64,000 nucleotides of DNA from DATENM01 sp045807725. GTDB taxonomy: Bacteria > Acidobacteriota > Blastocatellia > UBA7656. How positions within the stretch are numbered: position 1 is the stretch's first letter; each line of letters opens with the position of its first letter. The notes under the pieces are model-generated. The model made no database searches and was not told the origin of the DNA. It was given only the letters and a program-made list of their open reading frames with translations. This document shows, one piece after another, positions 34,038 through 43,001 of the stretch. Where the stretch lies: contig JBJMGV010000126.1 of the NCBI GenBank assembly GCA_045807725.1, positions 186,001 through 250,000 of the forward strand. Direction: 5' to 3'. A program made the position numbers and the translations under genes.

Positions 34038-34991
34038 ATGGTCAGCCGCAAGCACGCCAGCAATCACTTGATGAAGCCTGTAGAAGAGCCAGCCGCAACC
34101 GAGCCGCAACCTACCGCCGTCTTCACGGCGATGTTCTTCGCCGTCTTCGCGCTCGCCTCGTCTTCAATCCTCATCGCCAGGCTCGCCGAAGTGCCGGCCA
34201 TCATCATCGCCTTCTACCGTATGGCCATTGCCACGTTGCTGCTATTGCCGGCGGCGTTGACGCTCAAGCGGCGCGAGCTGTTGGCCTTCACGCGGCGCGA
34301 CCTGGGGCTGCTCGTGTTGGGCGGCGTCTGCCTGGCCATACATTTCGGCGCGTGGAATACGTCGCTCAAATACATTCCGATTGCGACCTCGGTCGTGCTG
34401 GTCAACAGCCACCCGCTCTTTGTCGTCATCGCTTCTTATCTCTTCCTTGGCGAAAAGCCGACGGCCCGCTCGCTCGCGGGCACGCTGGTCGGCCTTGCCG
34501 GTATGCTCATCATCAGCCGCGACGCGCTGACCTCGACAACTCAAGGTCAATCGAGCAACGCCCTGCTTGGAGACACGCTGGCTGTCATCGGCGCGCTGGC
34601 CGTTGTCGGCTACTTCATCGTCGGACGCAGAGCGCGCGCTCGCATGAGCCTGCTCGGTTATGCGACGCCGCTCTACGCGGTCTGCTCGGTCTTCCTGCTG
34701 ATGTGGGCCGTCGTCACGCGCAGCCCGCTCGCGCCGTACCGCGCAGCAGCGTGGGCGACGTTCGTGCTGTTGGCCATCGTGCCGACGATCCTCGGTCACA
34801 CGGTCTTCAACTGGGCTTTGCGCCACGTCCGCCCGTCGGCCATCTCGGTTGCCTTTTTAGGCGAGCCGGTTGTCGCCGGCCTGCTCGCCTTCGCCGTCTA
34901 CGCCGAACGCCCGCCACAAGCGACCTACATCGGCGGCGCGTTGATCCTGGCCGGCATCTACCTGACGACCTCCGCAAAACAGCCGGGCTGA
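34038..34991 (+). CDS. EamA (DMT superfamily) transporter
   Basis: 317 residues with ten predicted membrane spans in two EamA halves (about 28-165 and 175-315). LAEVPAIIIAFYRMAIATLLLLP, KYIPIATSVVLVNSHPLF and FLGEKPTARSLAGTLVGLAGM are the first-half blocks; the second half ends FLGEPVVAGLLAFAVYAERP and GGALILAGIYL. Drug/metabolite transporters of this group export amino acids, nucleosides or similar small molecules. The start is unsure: ATG 34038 and ATG 34071 both lack clear ribosome sites. The stop codon lies in a heptamer array. Confidence 0.87.
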   Translation: MVSRKHASNHLMKPVEEPAATEPQPTAVFTAMFFAVFALASSSILIARLAEVPAIIIAFYRMAIATLLLLPAALTLKRRELLAFTRRDLGLLVLGGVCLAIHFGAWNTSLKYIPIATSVVLVNSHPLFVVIASYLFLGEKPTARSLAGTLVGLAGMLIISRDALTSTTQGQSSNALLGDTLAVIGALAVVGYFIVGRRARARMSLLGYATPLYAVCSVFLLMWAVVTRSPLAPYRAAAWATFVLLAIVPTILGHTVFNWALRHVRPSAISVAFLGEPVVAGLLAFAVYAERPPQATYIGGALILAGIYLTTSAKQPG

Positions 34992-35022
34992 TTGCGGATT
35001 GCGGATTGCGGATTGCGGAGTG
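34990..35022. repeat. Heptamer array, unit GATTGCG (single arm)
   Basis: Four GATTGCG units and a degenerate fifth (GAGTGCA) follow directly on the EamA stop codon. No matching inverse arm is seen before pcp. Confidence 0.9.
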
Positions 35023-35093
35023 CAGGATGATTATTATGTGTGCAGTCGGTGATTGAAGAATTGCGCAGAACCCGGTGAATAAGAGAAGAAGTA

Positions 35094-35789
35094 ATGAACA
35101 CAACAGAGAAGAAATTATTGCTGGCGGCCTTCGAGCCGTTCGGCGGCGAGACAACCAACCCCTCGCTTGAGGCAGCGCGGGCGATGGCCGGTGTCGAGTT
35201 TGCGGGCGCGACGCTCATTGTCCTCGAACTGCCGGTGGATCGCTTCGCCGCGATTGAGCTGGCGAGCGCGCGGCTTCGCGGCTTGCGACCCGACGCCGTC
35301 ATTCTGCTCGGACAGGCAACGGCGCGTTACCGCATCACGCCGGAGCGCGTCGCCATCAACGTAGACGATTACCGCATTCCCGACAACGCCGGCAATCAAC
35401 CGGCGGGTGAACCCATCATCGAAGGCGGGCCGGTCGGCTATCTTTCAACGTTGCCGATTCGCGCGATCACCGACCGATTGCTGCGGGCGCGGATTCCGGC
35501 GGCCATCTCGAACACGGCAGGGACCTATCTGTGCAATCGCCTCTTCTATTGCGTAATGCATCTGATTGCGACCGAAGCGTTGCCGACGATAGGCGGATTC
35601 ATTCACGTCCCCTATATGCACGAGCAGGCGCTCGACAAGTACCCGGACGTGCCGAGCCTGTCGCGCGAGACAATCGTTGAAGCCGTGCGCCTGACTATTG
35701 ACGTGACGCTCGGCATCGAGCGCAGCATCGAGCGTAGCATTGATCGTAACGGCGAGCATCACATCGGGCGCAGCAAGAACGCTGATTGA
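35094..35789 (+). CDS. pcp: Pyroglutamyl-peptidase I (peptidase C15)
   Basis: 231 residues, usual for family C15. It removes N-terminal pyroglutamate from peptides in the cytoplasm. FEPFGGETTNPS at the N-terminus, PERVAIN carrying the catalytic Glu region, SNTAGTYLCNRLFY with the nucleophile Cys, and GFIHVPYMHEQ with the His complete the active site. The C-terminal 20 residues contain a short SIERSID-type repeat. The stop lies 26 bp before the nfi start, so they may be co-transcribed. GAAGAAGTA precedes the ATG. Confidence 0.93.
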   Translation: MNTTEKKLLLAAFEPFGGETTNPSLEAARAMAGVEFAGATLIVLELPVDRFAAIELASARLRGLRPDAVILLGQATARYRITPERVAINVDDYRIPDNAGNQPAGEPIIEGGPVGYLSTLPIRAITDRLLRARIPAAISNTAGTYLCNRLFYCVMHLIATEALPTIGGFIHVPYMHEQALDKYPDVPSLSRETIVEAVRLTIDVTLGIERSIERSIDRNGEHHIGRSKNAD

Positions 35790-35814
35790 TCCGCCATTCG
35801 ACTGGCAAACCGGA

Positions 35815-36537
35815 ATGCAGTACAACAAGCTTCACGATTGGAACCTGACCGGCAAAGAGGCCGTCGCGCTGCAAAACGAATTGCGCGGGCAGGTGCGTCT
35901 CCAGCCGCTTGAGCGGGATGTGCGACTGATCGCGGGCTGCGACATCTCGTTCAATAAATTCTCTGACATAGTCTACGCGGGCATCGTCGTGCTCAGCCTG
36001 CCGGAGCTTGAGATAGTCACCAATGCCACTGTCGTAACCAAGGCGAGATTCCCTTACATTCCCGGCCTGCTGTCGTTCCGCGAGACGCCGGCGCTGCTCG
36101 AAGCGTGGGAGAAGCTCGACGTTGCGCCGGACGTGGTGATGTTGGATGGCCACGGCCTCGCGCATCCGCGCCGCTTCGGCATCGCCTGTCACTTCGGCTT
36201 GCTGACGGGATTGCCGACGCTCGGCTGCGCGAAGACGGTGCTAGTCGGCAAGTACGACGAGCCGGACGAGCGCACCGGCTCATATTCATTGATGACTCAT
36301 AAGGGCGAAACGGTGGGCGCGGCCCTGCGCACCAAAGACCGCGTCGCGCCGGTCTATATTTCACCCGGCCACTTGATCGATCTGACGGGCGCAATCGAAC
36401 TGGCGCTGCGCTCGGTGAAAGGTTACGCGCCGAGCGATTCATCACAGCCATCCAAATCGAAATACCGCATCCCTGAGCCGACCCGGCAAGCGCACCTGCT
36501 CGTTAATGAAGTGCGCCGCAGCGCCGGCCTCGCCTGA
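35815..36537 (+). CDS. nfi: Endonuclease V (deoxyinosine-specific)
   Basis: 240 residues from ATG 35815; the frame is open further upstream, into pcp, so an earlier non-ATG start is possible and the ribosome site is weak. It nicks DNA near deoxyinosine in repair of deaminated adenine. AGCDISFNKFSD carries the first metal Asp; FPYIPGLLSFRETPALLEAWE is the family hallmark with the PYIPG wedge; VMLDGHGLAHPRRFGIACHFG gives the second Asp, and CAKTVLVG follows. C-terminal YISPGHLIDL and RQAHLLVNEVRR complete it. Confidence 0.94.
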   Translation: MQYNKLHDWNLTGKEAVALQNELRGQVRLQPLERDVRLIAGCDISFNKFSDIVYAGIVVLSLPELEIVTNATVVTKARFPYIPGLLSFRETPALLEAWEKLDVAPDVVMLDGHGLAHPRRFGIACHFGLLTGLPTLGCAKTVLVGKYDEPDERTGSYSLMTHKGETVGAALRTKDRVAPVYISPGHLIDLTGAIELALRSVKGYAPSDSSQPSKSKYRIPEPTRQAHLLVNEVRRSAGLA

Positions 36538-36713
36538 TCACGACAAGCCATCCACACCGCTAAATCTAAAGCACAGCCGACGGGCGAAACTCGTCACTCG
36601 ATTTCATCATTGCTTGACCATGGTCGCTCAGGCTGATATAACCGCTGGCAGTTATCTGGGCCACCTAGCACAAGGTTGACCGGCAATCCGCGTTCGCGGT
36701 TAAGGAGACGATA

Positions 36714-39341
36714 ATGAGCGTAAGCACCTATCCCTGTGGGTCCTGGTTTGGCCCGTGCGCGCTGACGTTCTTGATGATAGGGATGGCCGTAATGCCGGCG
36801 ATGAGTCAGGCGCAAACCGTCACCGCACTCAAAGCCCCTAAAGCCCCTTCGGTTGCAACGCCGACGGACCTCGTCGGGCCGCTTGGCAGCGAGCGGTTCG
36901 GCATGGCGGTCACGGCGCTGCCCAACGGCAACATCGTCGTCACCGATCCAAATTTTAGCATCGGCGGCCCAAGCGTCGGGGCCGCTTATCTGTATAACGG
37001 CGCGACGGGCGCGCTGATCAGCACGCTGACGGGCAGCAATGCCTTTGATCTGATCGGCTTCTATGGCGTGGCCGTATTGAGCAACGGCAACTATGTCATC
37101 AGCAGCGCCAACTGGAACGGCGGAAGAGGGGCGGTGACGTGGGGCAGCGCCACGACAGGGGTGAGCGGCGTCGTCTCTGCGGCCAACAGCCTGGTCGGCA
37201 GCTCGACGGTGGAGGCGGTGGGCACGTTTTCCGTAACGCCACTTACAAACGGCAACTACGTCGTGCGCACGCCGGGTTGGCAAAACGGCGCGACCCCATT
37301 CGCCGGGGCGGTGACGTGGGGGAATGGCGCGACCGGCACGAGTGGCACCATCTCTGCGGCCAACAGCCTGGTCGGCAGCCAACTGTTTGATGATGTGGGG
37401 AGCCACGCCATCACGGCGCTGACGAATGGCAACTACGTCGTCAACAGCCCATTCTGGAAAAGTGGCACGTTTAGCAATGTCGGCGCGGTGACATGGGCCA
37501 ACGGCTTTACCGGCACGAGTGGCGTCGTCTCTGCCGCCAATAGTCTCGTCGGTGGCACCGACTTTGCTGACATAGGCACTGGCGGCATCACGGCGCTGAC
37601 GAATGGCAACTACGTCGTCAACAGCCTGGCGTGGAATGGCTCGCGCGGGGCGGTGACGTGGGGCAATGGCGCAACCGGCATCAGCGGCGTTGTCTCTGCG
37701 GCCAACAGCCTTGTCGGCAGTACGTCGAACGATCTGGTTGGCAGCAATGGCGTGACCGCGCTGCCGAACGGCAACTACGTCGTCAACAGCCCGTCCTGGA
37801 ATGACGGCCTGACGATATATGTGGGCGCGGCGACGTGGGGCAATGGCGCGACCGGCATCAGCGGCCCCGTTTCTGCCGCCAACAGCCTCGTCGGCTCTAC
37901 GCCGTTTGATCGAATCGCCAGCGGGATCACCAGGGCGCTCTCAAATGGCAATTACGTAGTCAGCACCCCGACCTGGAGCAATGGCTTAATCAGTAACGTC
38001 GGCGCGGCGACCTGGGGCAACGGCGCGAGCGGTACAAGCGGCGTCGTCTCTGCCGCCAATAGCCTGATCGGCAGTGTGGCGTTTGAACAAGTCAGCAACG
38101 AAGGCGTGACGGCGCTGACGAATGGCAACTACGTCGTACGCAGCGCCAACTGGAATGGCGCACGCGGGGCAGCGACGTGGGGCAATGGCGCGACCGGCAT
38201 CAGCGGCCCCGTCTCTGCCGCCAACAGCCTCGTCGGCAGCACGCCGCTTGACCAGATCGGCGTCACCGGCGTGACCGTGCTCGCCAACGGCAATTATGTC
38301 GTCAGCAGCCAATTCTGGGATAACGGCGGGGCCGTTGATGCCGGCGCGGCGACCTGGGGTAACGGCGCGAGCGGAACGACGGGCAGCGTCTCTGCCGCCA
38401 ATAGCCTGGTCGGCAGCGCCAACCTTGACCGCGTCGCTATCTCCGGCGTTGTCGCGCTGACGAATGGCAACTACATCGTCAGCAGCCCGGCGTGGAATGG
38501 CTTGCGCGGGGCGGCGACCTGGGGCAGCGGCACGGCTGGCATTAGCGGGCCGGTTTCCGCGGCCAACAGTCTGGTCGGCAGCACGGCGGGTGATGAAGTC
38601 AGCTTCAATGGCGTGACGGCGCTGACGAATGGCAACTATGTCATTCGCAGCCAATTCTGGGATAACGGCGTAATCACGGATGCGGGAGCCGTGACCTGGG
38701 GCAATGGCGCGACCGGCAGCAGCGGCCCTATCTCGCCTTTCAATAGTCTGGTCGGCAGCACCGCGAGCGACCTGCTCGGCAACGGCAGCGTGAAGGCGCT
38801 CGCCAATGGCACCTATATCACGTACAACGCCTTCTGGGATAATGGCGGCATCGTTGACGCCGGCGCAGTCACCTTCGGGACGAATGGCAGCACCGTTGGG
38901 TCAATCACCGCCGCCAACAGTGTGCTCGGCACAAGGGCGAACGTCGGCGTCTATCTCGTCTTCGATTACGATTACGTCAACCGGCAGATGGTCGTTGGGC
39001 GACCTGACAGCAACATCGTCACGCTCTTCCCTGCCTCAGAGTTCGACCTCTGCGCGCAGGACGAAACCAACTCGACCATCTCTCTGGCGTTCAACTCACA
39101 GACGGGAGCTTACCTGTTCTGCGCCGCCGGCACGCCCTACAGCGGCGTCGGCAAAGTGATCCAGCGCGGCAGCACCTATACGCTCCAGCACGCGGCCAAC
39201 GACCGCCGCTTGCAGGCGAGCTTCGACACCACGACGAATCGCGCGTCGGCGAGCTTCCAGAAACTGGGCGCGAGCAGCGGCGTCTACAACCTGATAGACC
39301 GCGACATACGCAACAGCACGTGCTCTTGCGCCGCACCCTAA
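36714..39341 (+). CDS. Large secreted repeat protein, probable beta-propeller (DUF5650-like)
   Basis: 875 residues behind AAGGAGACGATA. A signal peptide ends about SQAQ (residue 34). Residues about 130-750 are ten to eleven repeats of 55 or 59 residues. Each holds NGNYVV(S/N)S-x-x-W, an optional NGxxxxxGA loop, then TWGNGATG-x-SG-x-VSAANSLVGS. The two length classes differ only in that loop (NGxxxxxGA against GxRGA). The repeats look like propeller blades of the DUF5650 kind; the exact fold is inferred. The last 100 residues form a separate Cys-containing domain (CAQDETNSTISLAF ... CSCAAP). Likely a surface or extracellular adhesion or binding protein. It converges with the POTRA gene with only 5 bp between stops. 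Confidence 0.82.
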   Translation: MSVSTYPCGSWFGPCALTFLMIGMAVMPAMSQAQTVTALKAPKAPSVATPTDLVGPLGSERFGMAVTALPNGNIVVTDPNFSIGGPSVGAAYLYNGATGALISTLTGSNAFDLIGFYGVAVLSNGNYVISSANWNGGRGAVTWGSATTGVSGVVSAANSLVGSSTVEAVGTFSVTPLTNGNYVVRTPGWQNGATPFAGAVTWGNGATGTSGTISAANSLVGSQLFDDVGSHAITALTNGNYVVNSPFWKSGTFSNVGAVTWANGFTGTSGVVSAANSLVGGTDFADIGTGGITALTNGNYVVNSLAWNGSRGAVTWGNGATGISGVVSAANSLVGSTSNDLVGSNGVTALPNGNYVVNSPSWNDGLTIYVGAATWGNGATGISGPVSAANSLVGSTPFDRIASGITRALSNGNYVVSTPTWSNGLISNVGAATWGNGASGTSGVVSAANSLIGSVAFEQVSNEGVTALTNGNYVVRSANWNGARGAATWGNGATGISGPVSAANSLVGSTPLDQIGVTGVTVLANGNYVVSSQFWDNGGAVDAGAATWGNGASGTTGSVSAANSLVGSANLDRVAISGVVALTNGNYIVSSPAWNGLRGAATWGSGTAGISGPVSAANSLVGSTAGDEVSFNGVTALTNGNYVIRSQFWDNGVITDAGAVTWGNGATGSSGPISPFNSLVGSTASDLLGNGSVKALANGTYITYNAFWDNGGIVDAGAVTFGTNGSTVGSITAANSVLGTRANVGVYLVFDYDYVNRQMVVGRPDSNIVTLFPASEFDLCAQDETNSTISLAFNSQTGAYLFCAAGTPYSGVGKVIQRGSTYTLQHAANDRRLQASFDTTTNRASASFQKLGASSGVYNLIDRDIRNSTCSCAAP
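37129..38930 (+). repeat. Tandem 165/177-bp coding repeats
   Basis: DNA units coding the blades above. Adjacent copies keep long stretches such as GGCAACTACGTCGT and TCTGCCGCCAACAGCCTCGT nearly identical, which shows recent homogenisation or duplication. Such repeats can expand and contract by recombination. Confidence 0.85.
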
Positions 39342-39346
39342 GCCGG

Positions 39347-40669
39347 CTATTTGAAGACGAAGTTCACGTCAACGACGAAGCGCTGGCGGTCGAGCTTTAC
39401 GGGGATGTTTTGCAGCCTGCCCCGCAATGGTTCTTCGGGCGGCAGCCACACGCGCATATAGTCATCAATGTAAGAAGCGTTATAAACCGCGCCCTCTGGC
39501 ATCTTCCACGCGCGGCGCAATCGAGTCGCGTTGCTCTCCGACAGCCCCGTGAAAGACAGGCTGCCCATGTGATACTGCGGGCCTTCATCAACCGTGACGC
39601 GGTAGGCGACGCGATGATTGGCCTCATCAAAATTCGGCGACGGGCTGAGCTTCAACAAAATGTAGCCCTTCTTACCATAATCGGTCTTGATGGTCTTGAA
39701 GCCCTCGTCGATCTTCAACCCGTTGGCCACCTCGTCCTTTTCCATCGAGAGCCGATCATCCAGCATCGTGTTGGCGAACGCCGTGTTGCCGCTCCACTCT
39801 GCTTTGTCCCAGGCGTAGGCCGCGCCTTCTGTCACTGCCAGCGTGACGCGCACGCCGTTTTTGCAATCCGTCGCTTCAGGTCGCGCCTGCGCCTCGCCGA
39901 AGCGCACCTTCAAGTAGCCGCGCTCGCGGTAGACCGGCACGAGGTTGTCTTTCATAAAGTCGGCGATGTAGCTGCGCGAGTAATCGGCCTTGATGAGCGC
40001 CTTGCTCTTCTTAATCAGGTCGCTTTCGCTGACCGCCGCCGCGCCGCTGAAGCTCACGGCGCAGATCGGTATGCTCACGTCTTTGACCGAAAAGACGTGG
40101 GCCATATTATCGCTGCCCTGCGCGTAGGCCGGCTGATATTCGACGTGGCCTTCGATCTTCTTATCCTTCAACAATCCTTCAAGCACGGCAGTGATTCGTT
40201 CCGCCGTGCCGCCGGAAGTCGGGGCCGTGCCATCGAAATTCGGCACCGCCTGACGCACGGCGCTCATCAACTCTTCGTCGCTGAACCAGACGAAGTTGTC
40301 GAAGACGACCGGCGCATTCCACTTCGCTTCTTCGAGGTTGAAGGTGACGGTCAGCTTATCGCCAACATAGTTATAACGGTAGCCGACGCTGGTAAAGTAA
40401 CCCGTCGCGCTCAGCCGCGCCATCGCCGCGTCCACTGCGTCAAGGTTGACCGTCTGGCCGAGTTGCAAGCCGCTCATTGTGAGAACCTGTTCGGGCGTAA
40501 AGCGGCGCACGTTCGGCGCTTCGACCTTGGCGAGCTTCCAACTCGTCGGCTGTGCCTGCTGCGCGCCGGCCATCGTCGCCGCGATTAACATAAACAAACC
40601 AATCAACGCGCCGCGCCGCAGTCGTCGCGCAGCGAGGACAGAAGATGCTCGCAATGGCACGAAGGTCAT
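39347..40669 (-). CDS. Secreted POTRA-repeat protein without a beta-barrel
   Basis: 440 residues from ATG 40669; AGGAG lies 13 bp upstream. A signal peptide ends near TMAGAQQ. Several POTRA-like modules of about 75 residues follow: VRRFTPEQVLTMSGLQLGQ, WFSDEELMSAVRQAVP, AAAVSESDLIKKSKALI with VYRERGYLKVRFGEAQ, and YRVTVDEGPQYHMGSLSFTG. They resemble the periplasmic arm of BamA/TamA, but the protein stops where an Omp85 barrel would begin. It could be a periplasmic chaperone-like arm working with a separate barrel protein, or a shortened TamA relative. serA lies upstream on the same strand but is unrelated in role. Confidence 0.8.
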   Translation of the reverse strand: MTFVPLRASSVLAARRLRRGALIGLFMLIAATMAGAQQAQPTSWKLAKVEAPNVRRFTPEQVLTMSGLQLGQTVNLDAVDAAMARLSATGYFTSVGYRYNYVGDKLTVTFNLEEAKWNAPVVFDNFVWFSDEELMSAVRQAVPNFDGTAPTSGGTAERITAVLEGLLKDKKIEGHVEYQPAYAQGSDNMAHVFSVKDVSIPICAVSFSGAAAVSESDLIKKSKALIKADYSRSYIADFMKDNLVPVYRERGYLKVRFGEAQARPEATDCKNGVRVTLAVTEGAAYAWDKAEWSGNTAFANTMLDDRLSMEKDEVANGLKIDEGFKTIKTDYGKKGYILLKLSPSPNFDEANHRVAYRVTVDEGPQYHMGSLSFTGLSESNATRLRRAWKMPEGAVYNASYIDDYMRVWLPPEEPLRGRLQNIPVKLDRQRFVVDVNFVFK

Positions 40670-40744
40670 CAAGGTGATTGAACTCCTGAAGTGATAATGG
40701 TCGCGCAACGCCGGACGAAGCCGTGCGCGGCGTTGCGCGGCGGG

Positions 40745-42325
40745 CTACAACTCTACTTGCTTAACCGAAATGACGCCAGTCAGTTTTTCAAGTCCGCTGA
40801 CGCCCGCTTCGCTCATCTTATGGTCGAGCTGAATCAGCGCGACGGCGTTCTCACCGATCTTCTTGCGGCCAAGATAGAGCCGGCTGATGTTGACGTGCTG
40901 CTCGCCGATAAACGAGGCGACGCGCCCCAGCACGCCCGGCTCGTCGCGGTTGAACAGCAGGATCATATGGCCTTTCGGCAGGGCTTCGAGGTTGAAGCCG
41001 TTGATACGCACGATGCGCCCTTCGCGTCGCCCGAACAACGCGCCGGCCACTTCGCTCTCGGCGTCGCCGGTGACGGCGTGGACTTTGATCATGCTGGCGA
41101 AGTCGCGCGGCTTGCGCGAACGCGACTCGGTGACTTTGATGCCGCGCTGCTCGGCCACTATCGCGGCGTTGACCATGTTGACGCGCTCGATGACAGGGCG
41201 CAGGAAGCCTGCGAGTATCGCCTGCGTGATCGGCTTGTGGTCGTGATCGGCGACATCGCCCGAATACTCGATGACGACTTCGCGCAGGTCGTGGCCGAAG
41301 ACCTGGCCTTGAAAGAGACCGATCTTTTCGCCGAGCGTGATGTAAGGGCCGATGGCGGCGAGCAGCTCTGTGCTCACGGCAGGCATATTGACCGCGCCAC
41401 GCACCGTGCCGTGCTTCAGGTAATCGAGCAGTTGTTCGGCGATCATCGTGGCGACGCCAAGCTGCGCTTCGGCAGTCGAAGCGCCGAGATGCGGCGTGGC
41501 GATAACTTGCTCGAAGCCGAGCAGCGGATTGTCGGCGGGCGTCGGCTCCTGCACGAATACATCGAGCGCCGCGCCCGCGACCTTGCCGCTGCGCAGGCCG
41601 TCAACGAGCGCCGCTTCGTCGATCAGGCCACCGCGCGCACAGTTGATCAAGCGCACGCCCGGCTTCATCTTCTCAATAGCGGCGGCGTTGATGATGCCGC
41701 GCGTCTCCGGCGTCATCGGCGTGTGCACGGTGATGAAATCGGCGCGCTCGAACAATTCATCAAGCGATTTCATCTCAATACCCATTTCGCTGGCCGCCTC
41801 CTCGGTGAAATAGGGATCGAACCCAACCACAGTCATACCGAAGGCGCGCGCACGCTCCGCAACCGTCGAGCCGATGCGGCCCAGCCCGATGACGCCGAGC
41901 GTCTTGCCGAGCAGCTCGACGCCCATAAACCGCTTCTTCTCCCAGCGTCCGGCTTTCATCGAAGCGTCGGCCTGCGGAACCTGCCGCGCCAGCGCCATCA
42001 GCATCGCCCAGGTGTGTTCGGCAGTCGTCACGGTGTTACCGGCGGCGGCGTTCATCACGACGATGCCGCGCCGTGTGGCCGCCGGCACGTCGATGTTATC
42101 GACGCCTGTGCCCGCGCGCCCGATGACGCACAGCCGCGTGGCGCGTTCGATCAATTCGGCAGTGACTTTTGTTTTGCTGCGAACGATTAAGCCGTCGTAC
42201 TCGCCGATGATTTCGGCCAGCTCGAATTTATCTATCGCGGGCCGCTCGTCCACCGTGACGCCCTGCGCGGCACTGAGGATTTCTACGCCCGCCTTTTCCA
42301 AACCATCGCACACCAGTATTCGCAT
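40745..42325 (-). CDS. serA: D-3-phosphoglycerate dehydrogenase
   Basis: 526 residues, the long (type I) form. It oxidises 3-phosphoglycerate in the first step of serine synthesis. ATG 42325 is preceded by AGGATGG; the frame is open further upstream but without support. GRAGTGVDNID, the NAD-binding GVIGLGRIGSTVAERARAFG, INCARGGLIDEAAL (Arg) and ATPHLGASTAEAQ (catalytic His) are present. An intervening regulatory domain and a C-terminal ACT domain (MILLFNRDEPGVLGRVASF) end the protein; ACT domains usually bind serine for feedback inhibition. Divergent from rplU. Confidence 0.96.
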   Translation of the reverse strand: MRILVCDGLEKAGVEILSAAQGVTVDERPAIDKFELAEIIGEYDGLIVRSKTKVTAELIERATRLCVIGRAGTGVDNIDVPAATRRGIVVMNAAAGNTVTTAEHTWAMLMALARQVPQADASMKAGRWEKKRFMGVELLGKTLGVIGLGRIGSTVAERARAFGMTVVGFDPYFTEEAASEMGIEMKSLDELFERADFITVHTPMTPETRGIINAAAIEKMKPGVRLINCARGGLIDEAALVDGLRSGKVAGAALDVFVQEPTPADNPLLGFEQVIATPHLGASTAEAQLGVATMIAEQLLDYLKHGTVRGAVNMPAVSTELLAAIGPYITLGEKIGLFQGQVFGHDLREVVIEYSGDVADHDHKPITQAILAGFLRPVIERVNMVNAAIVAEQRGIKVTESRSRKPRDFASMIKVHAVTGDAESEVAGALFGRREGRIVRINGFNLEALPKGHMILLFNRDEPGVLGRVASFIGEQHVNISRLYLGRKKIGENAVALIQLDHKMSEAGVSGLEKLTGVISVKQVEL

Positions 42326-42466
42326 AAGTCCATCCTGAAAAAAAATTGGTACTTCGCAAAGGTTTAGACGTTTCCAGCTAGCCGCCATTGTAACGAATGG
42401 GGCAAGTGGAATCCATTGAATCGCGCCCTGGCCCGATGATCGAGCCGTGACCGCTCGCAACGAGCG

Positions 42467-42496
42467 TTGACAGTGCCGGAAAGCGACCGCTATAAT
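42467..42496 (+). promoter_or_regulatory. Consensus sigma-70 promoter of rplU
   Basis: TTGACA (42467-42472) and TATAAT (42491-42496) are both perfect, with an 18-bp spacer, about 40 bp before the rplU start. This is the strongest promoter sequence noticed in the window. Confidence 0.9.
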
Positions 42497-42537
42497 TTGA
42501 GACTTTCGTCAAGAGGATTTTTTTGGAGGAAGCTACT

Positions 42538-42888
42538 GTGGCATACGCTATCGTTCAAACGGGCGGCAAACAATTCCGCGTCACCGAAGGACAGGTGGTT
42601 CGCGTTCCCACTCTCATTGCCGAAGTCGGCGACTCGGTCGAGCTTGAAGCGCTGCTGACCGGCGACGGTTCGACTGTGGCGTTCGGCGGCGGCACCGTGC
42701 CGGCGACGGTCGTCGAGCACGGGCGCGGCATAAAGATCATCGTCTTTAAAAAGAAGCGCCGCAAGCAGTACAAGAAGACGCATGGCCACCGCCAGAATTA
42801 CACGGCGGTTCGCATCGGGACTATCGGCGCGCAAAACGAGTCTGAGGTCCAGAGTCAGGAATCTGGAGTTGAAAATACAGAGTCTTAA
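42538..42888 (+). CDS. rplU: Ribosomal protein bL21
   Basis: 116 residues starting with GTG 42538, 8 bp after GGAGGAA. AYAIVQTGGKQFRVTEGQ is the family N-terminus, and KKKRRKQYKKTHGHRQ is the rRNA-binding basic loop. L21 normally ends near residue 103; here about 14 further residues (ESEVQSQESGVENTES) are encoded by a heptamer repeat array that has joined the 3' end. Transcribed from a consensus promoter, with rpmA and probably obgE downstream in the widespread order rplU-rpmA-obg. Confidence 0.97.
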   Translation: MAYAIVQTGGKQFRVTEGQVVRVPTLIAEVGDSVELEALLTGDGSTVAFGGGTVPATVVEHGRGIKIIVFKKKRRKQYKKTHGHRQNYTAVRIGTIGAQNESEVQSQESGVENTES

Positions 42889-42990
42889 TTTTTAGTGACT
42901 GGAACTCTGGATTAGTGCTGAGCGCAACCACAAATCGCGGAGGCGATCTGGGTTTGACTCCAGACATTAGACTCCAGACTCCAGACTATT
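42838..42990. repeat. Heptamer-repeat hairpin, unit GAGTCTG/AGTCTGG
   Basis: The left arm (42838-42886) is about seven degenerate GAGTCTG units and is translated as the tail of L21. The right arm (about 42954-42990) is CCAGACT units, the inverse. The centre is about 65 bp. It lies between rplU and rpmA. Confidence 0.82.
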
Positions 42991-43001
42991 GATGAGGGGT
43001 T

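Noticed and set aside
34004..35056. 350-codon frame overlapping the EamA transporter in another plus frame
   Set aside because: Arg-rich and without membrane spans, whereas the other frame gives a clear ten-span EamA protein.
40691..42190. 499-codon open frame antisense to serA
   Set aside because: Same reason: shadow of a high-G+C gene with complete PGDH motifs.
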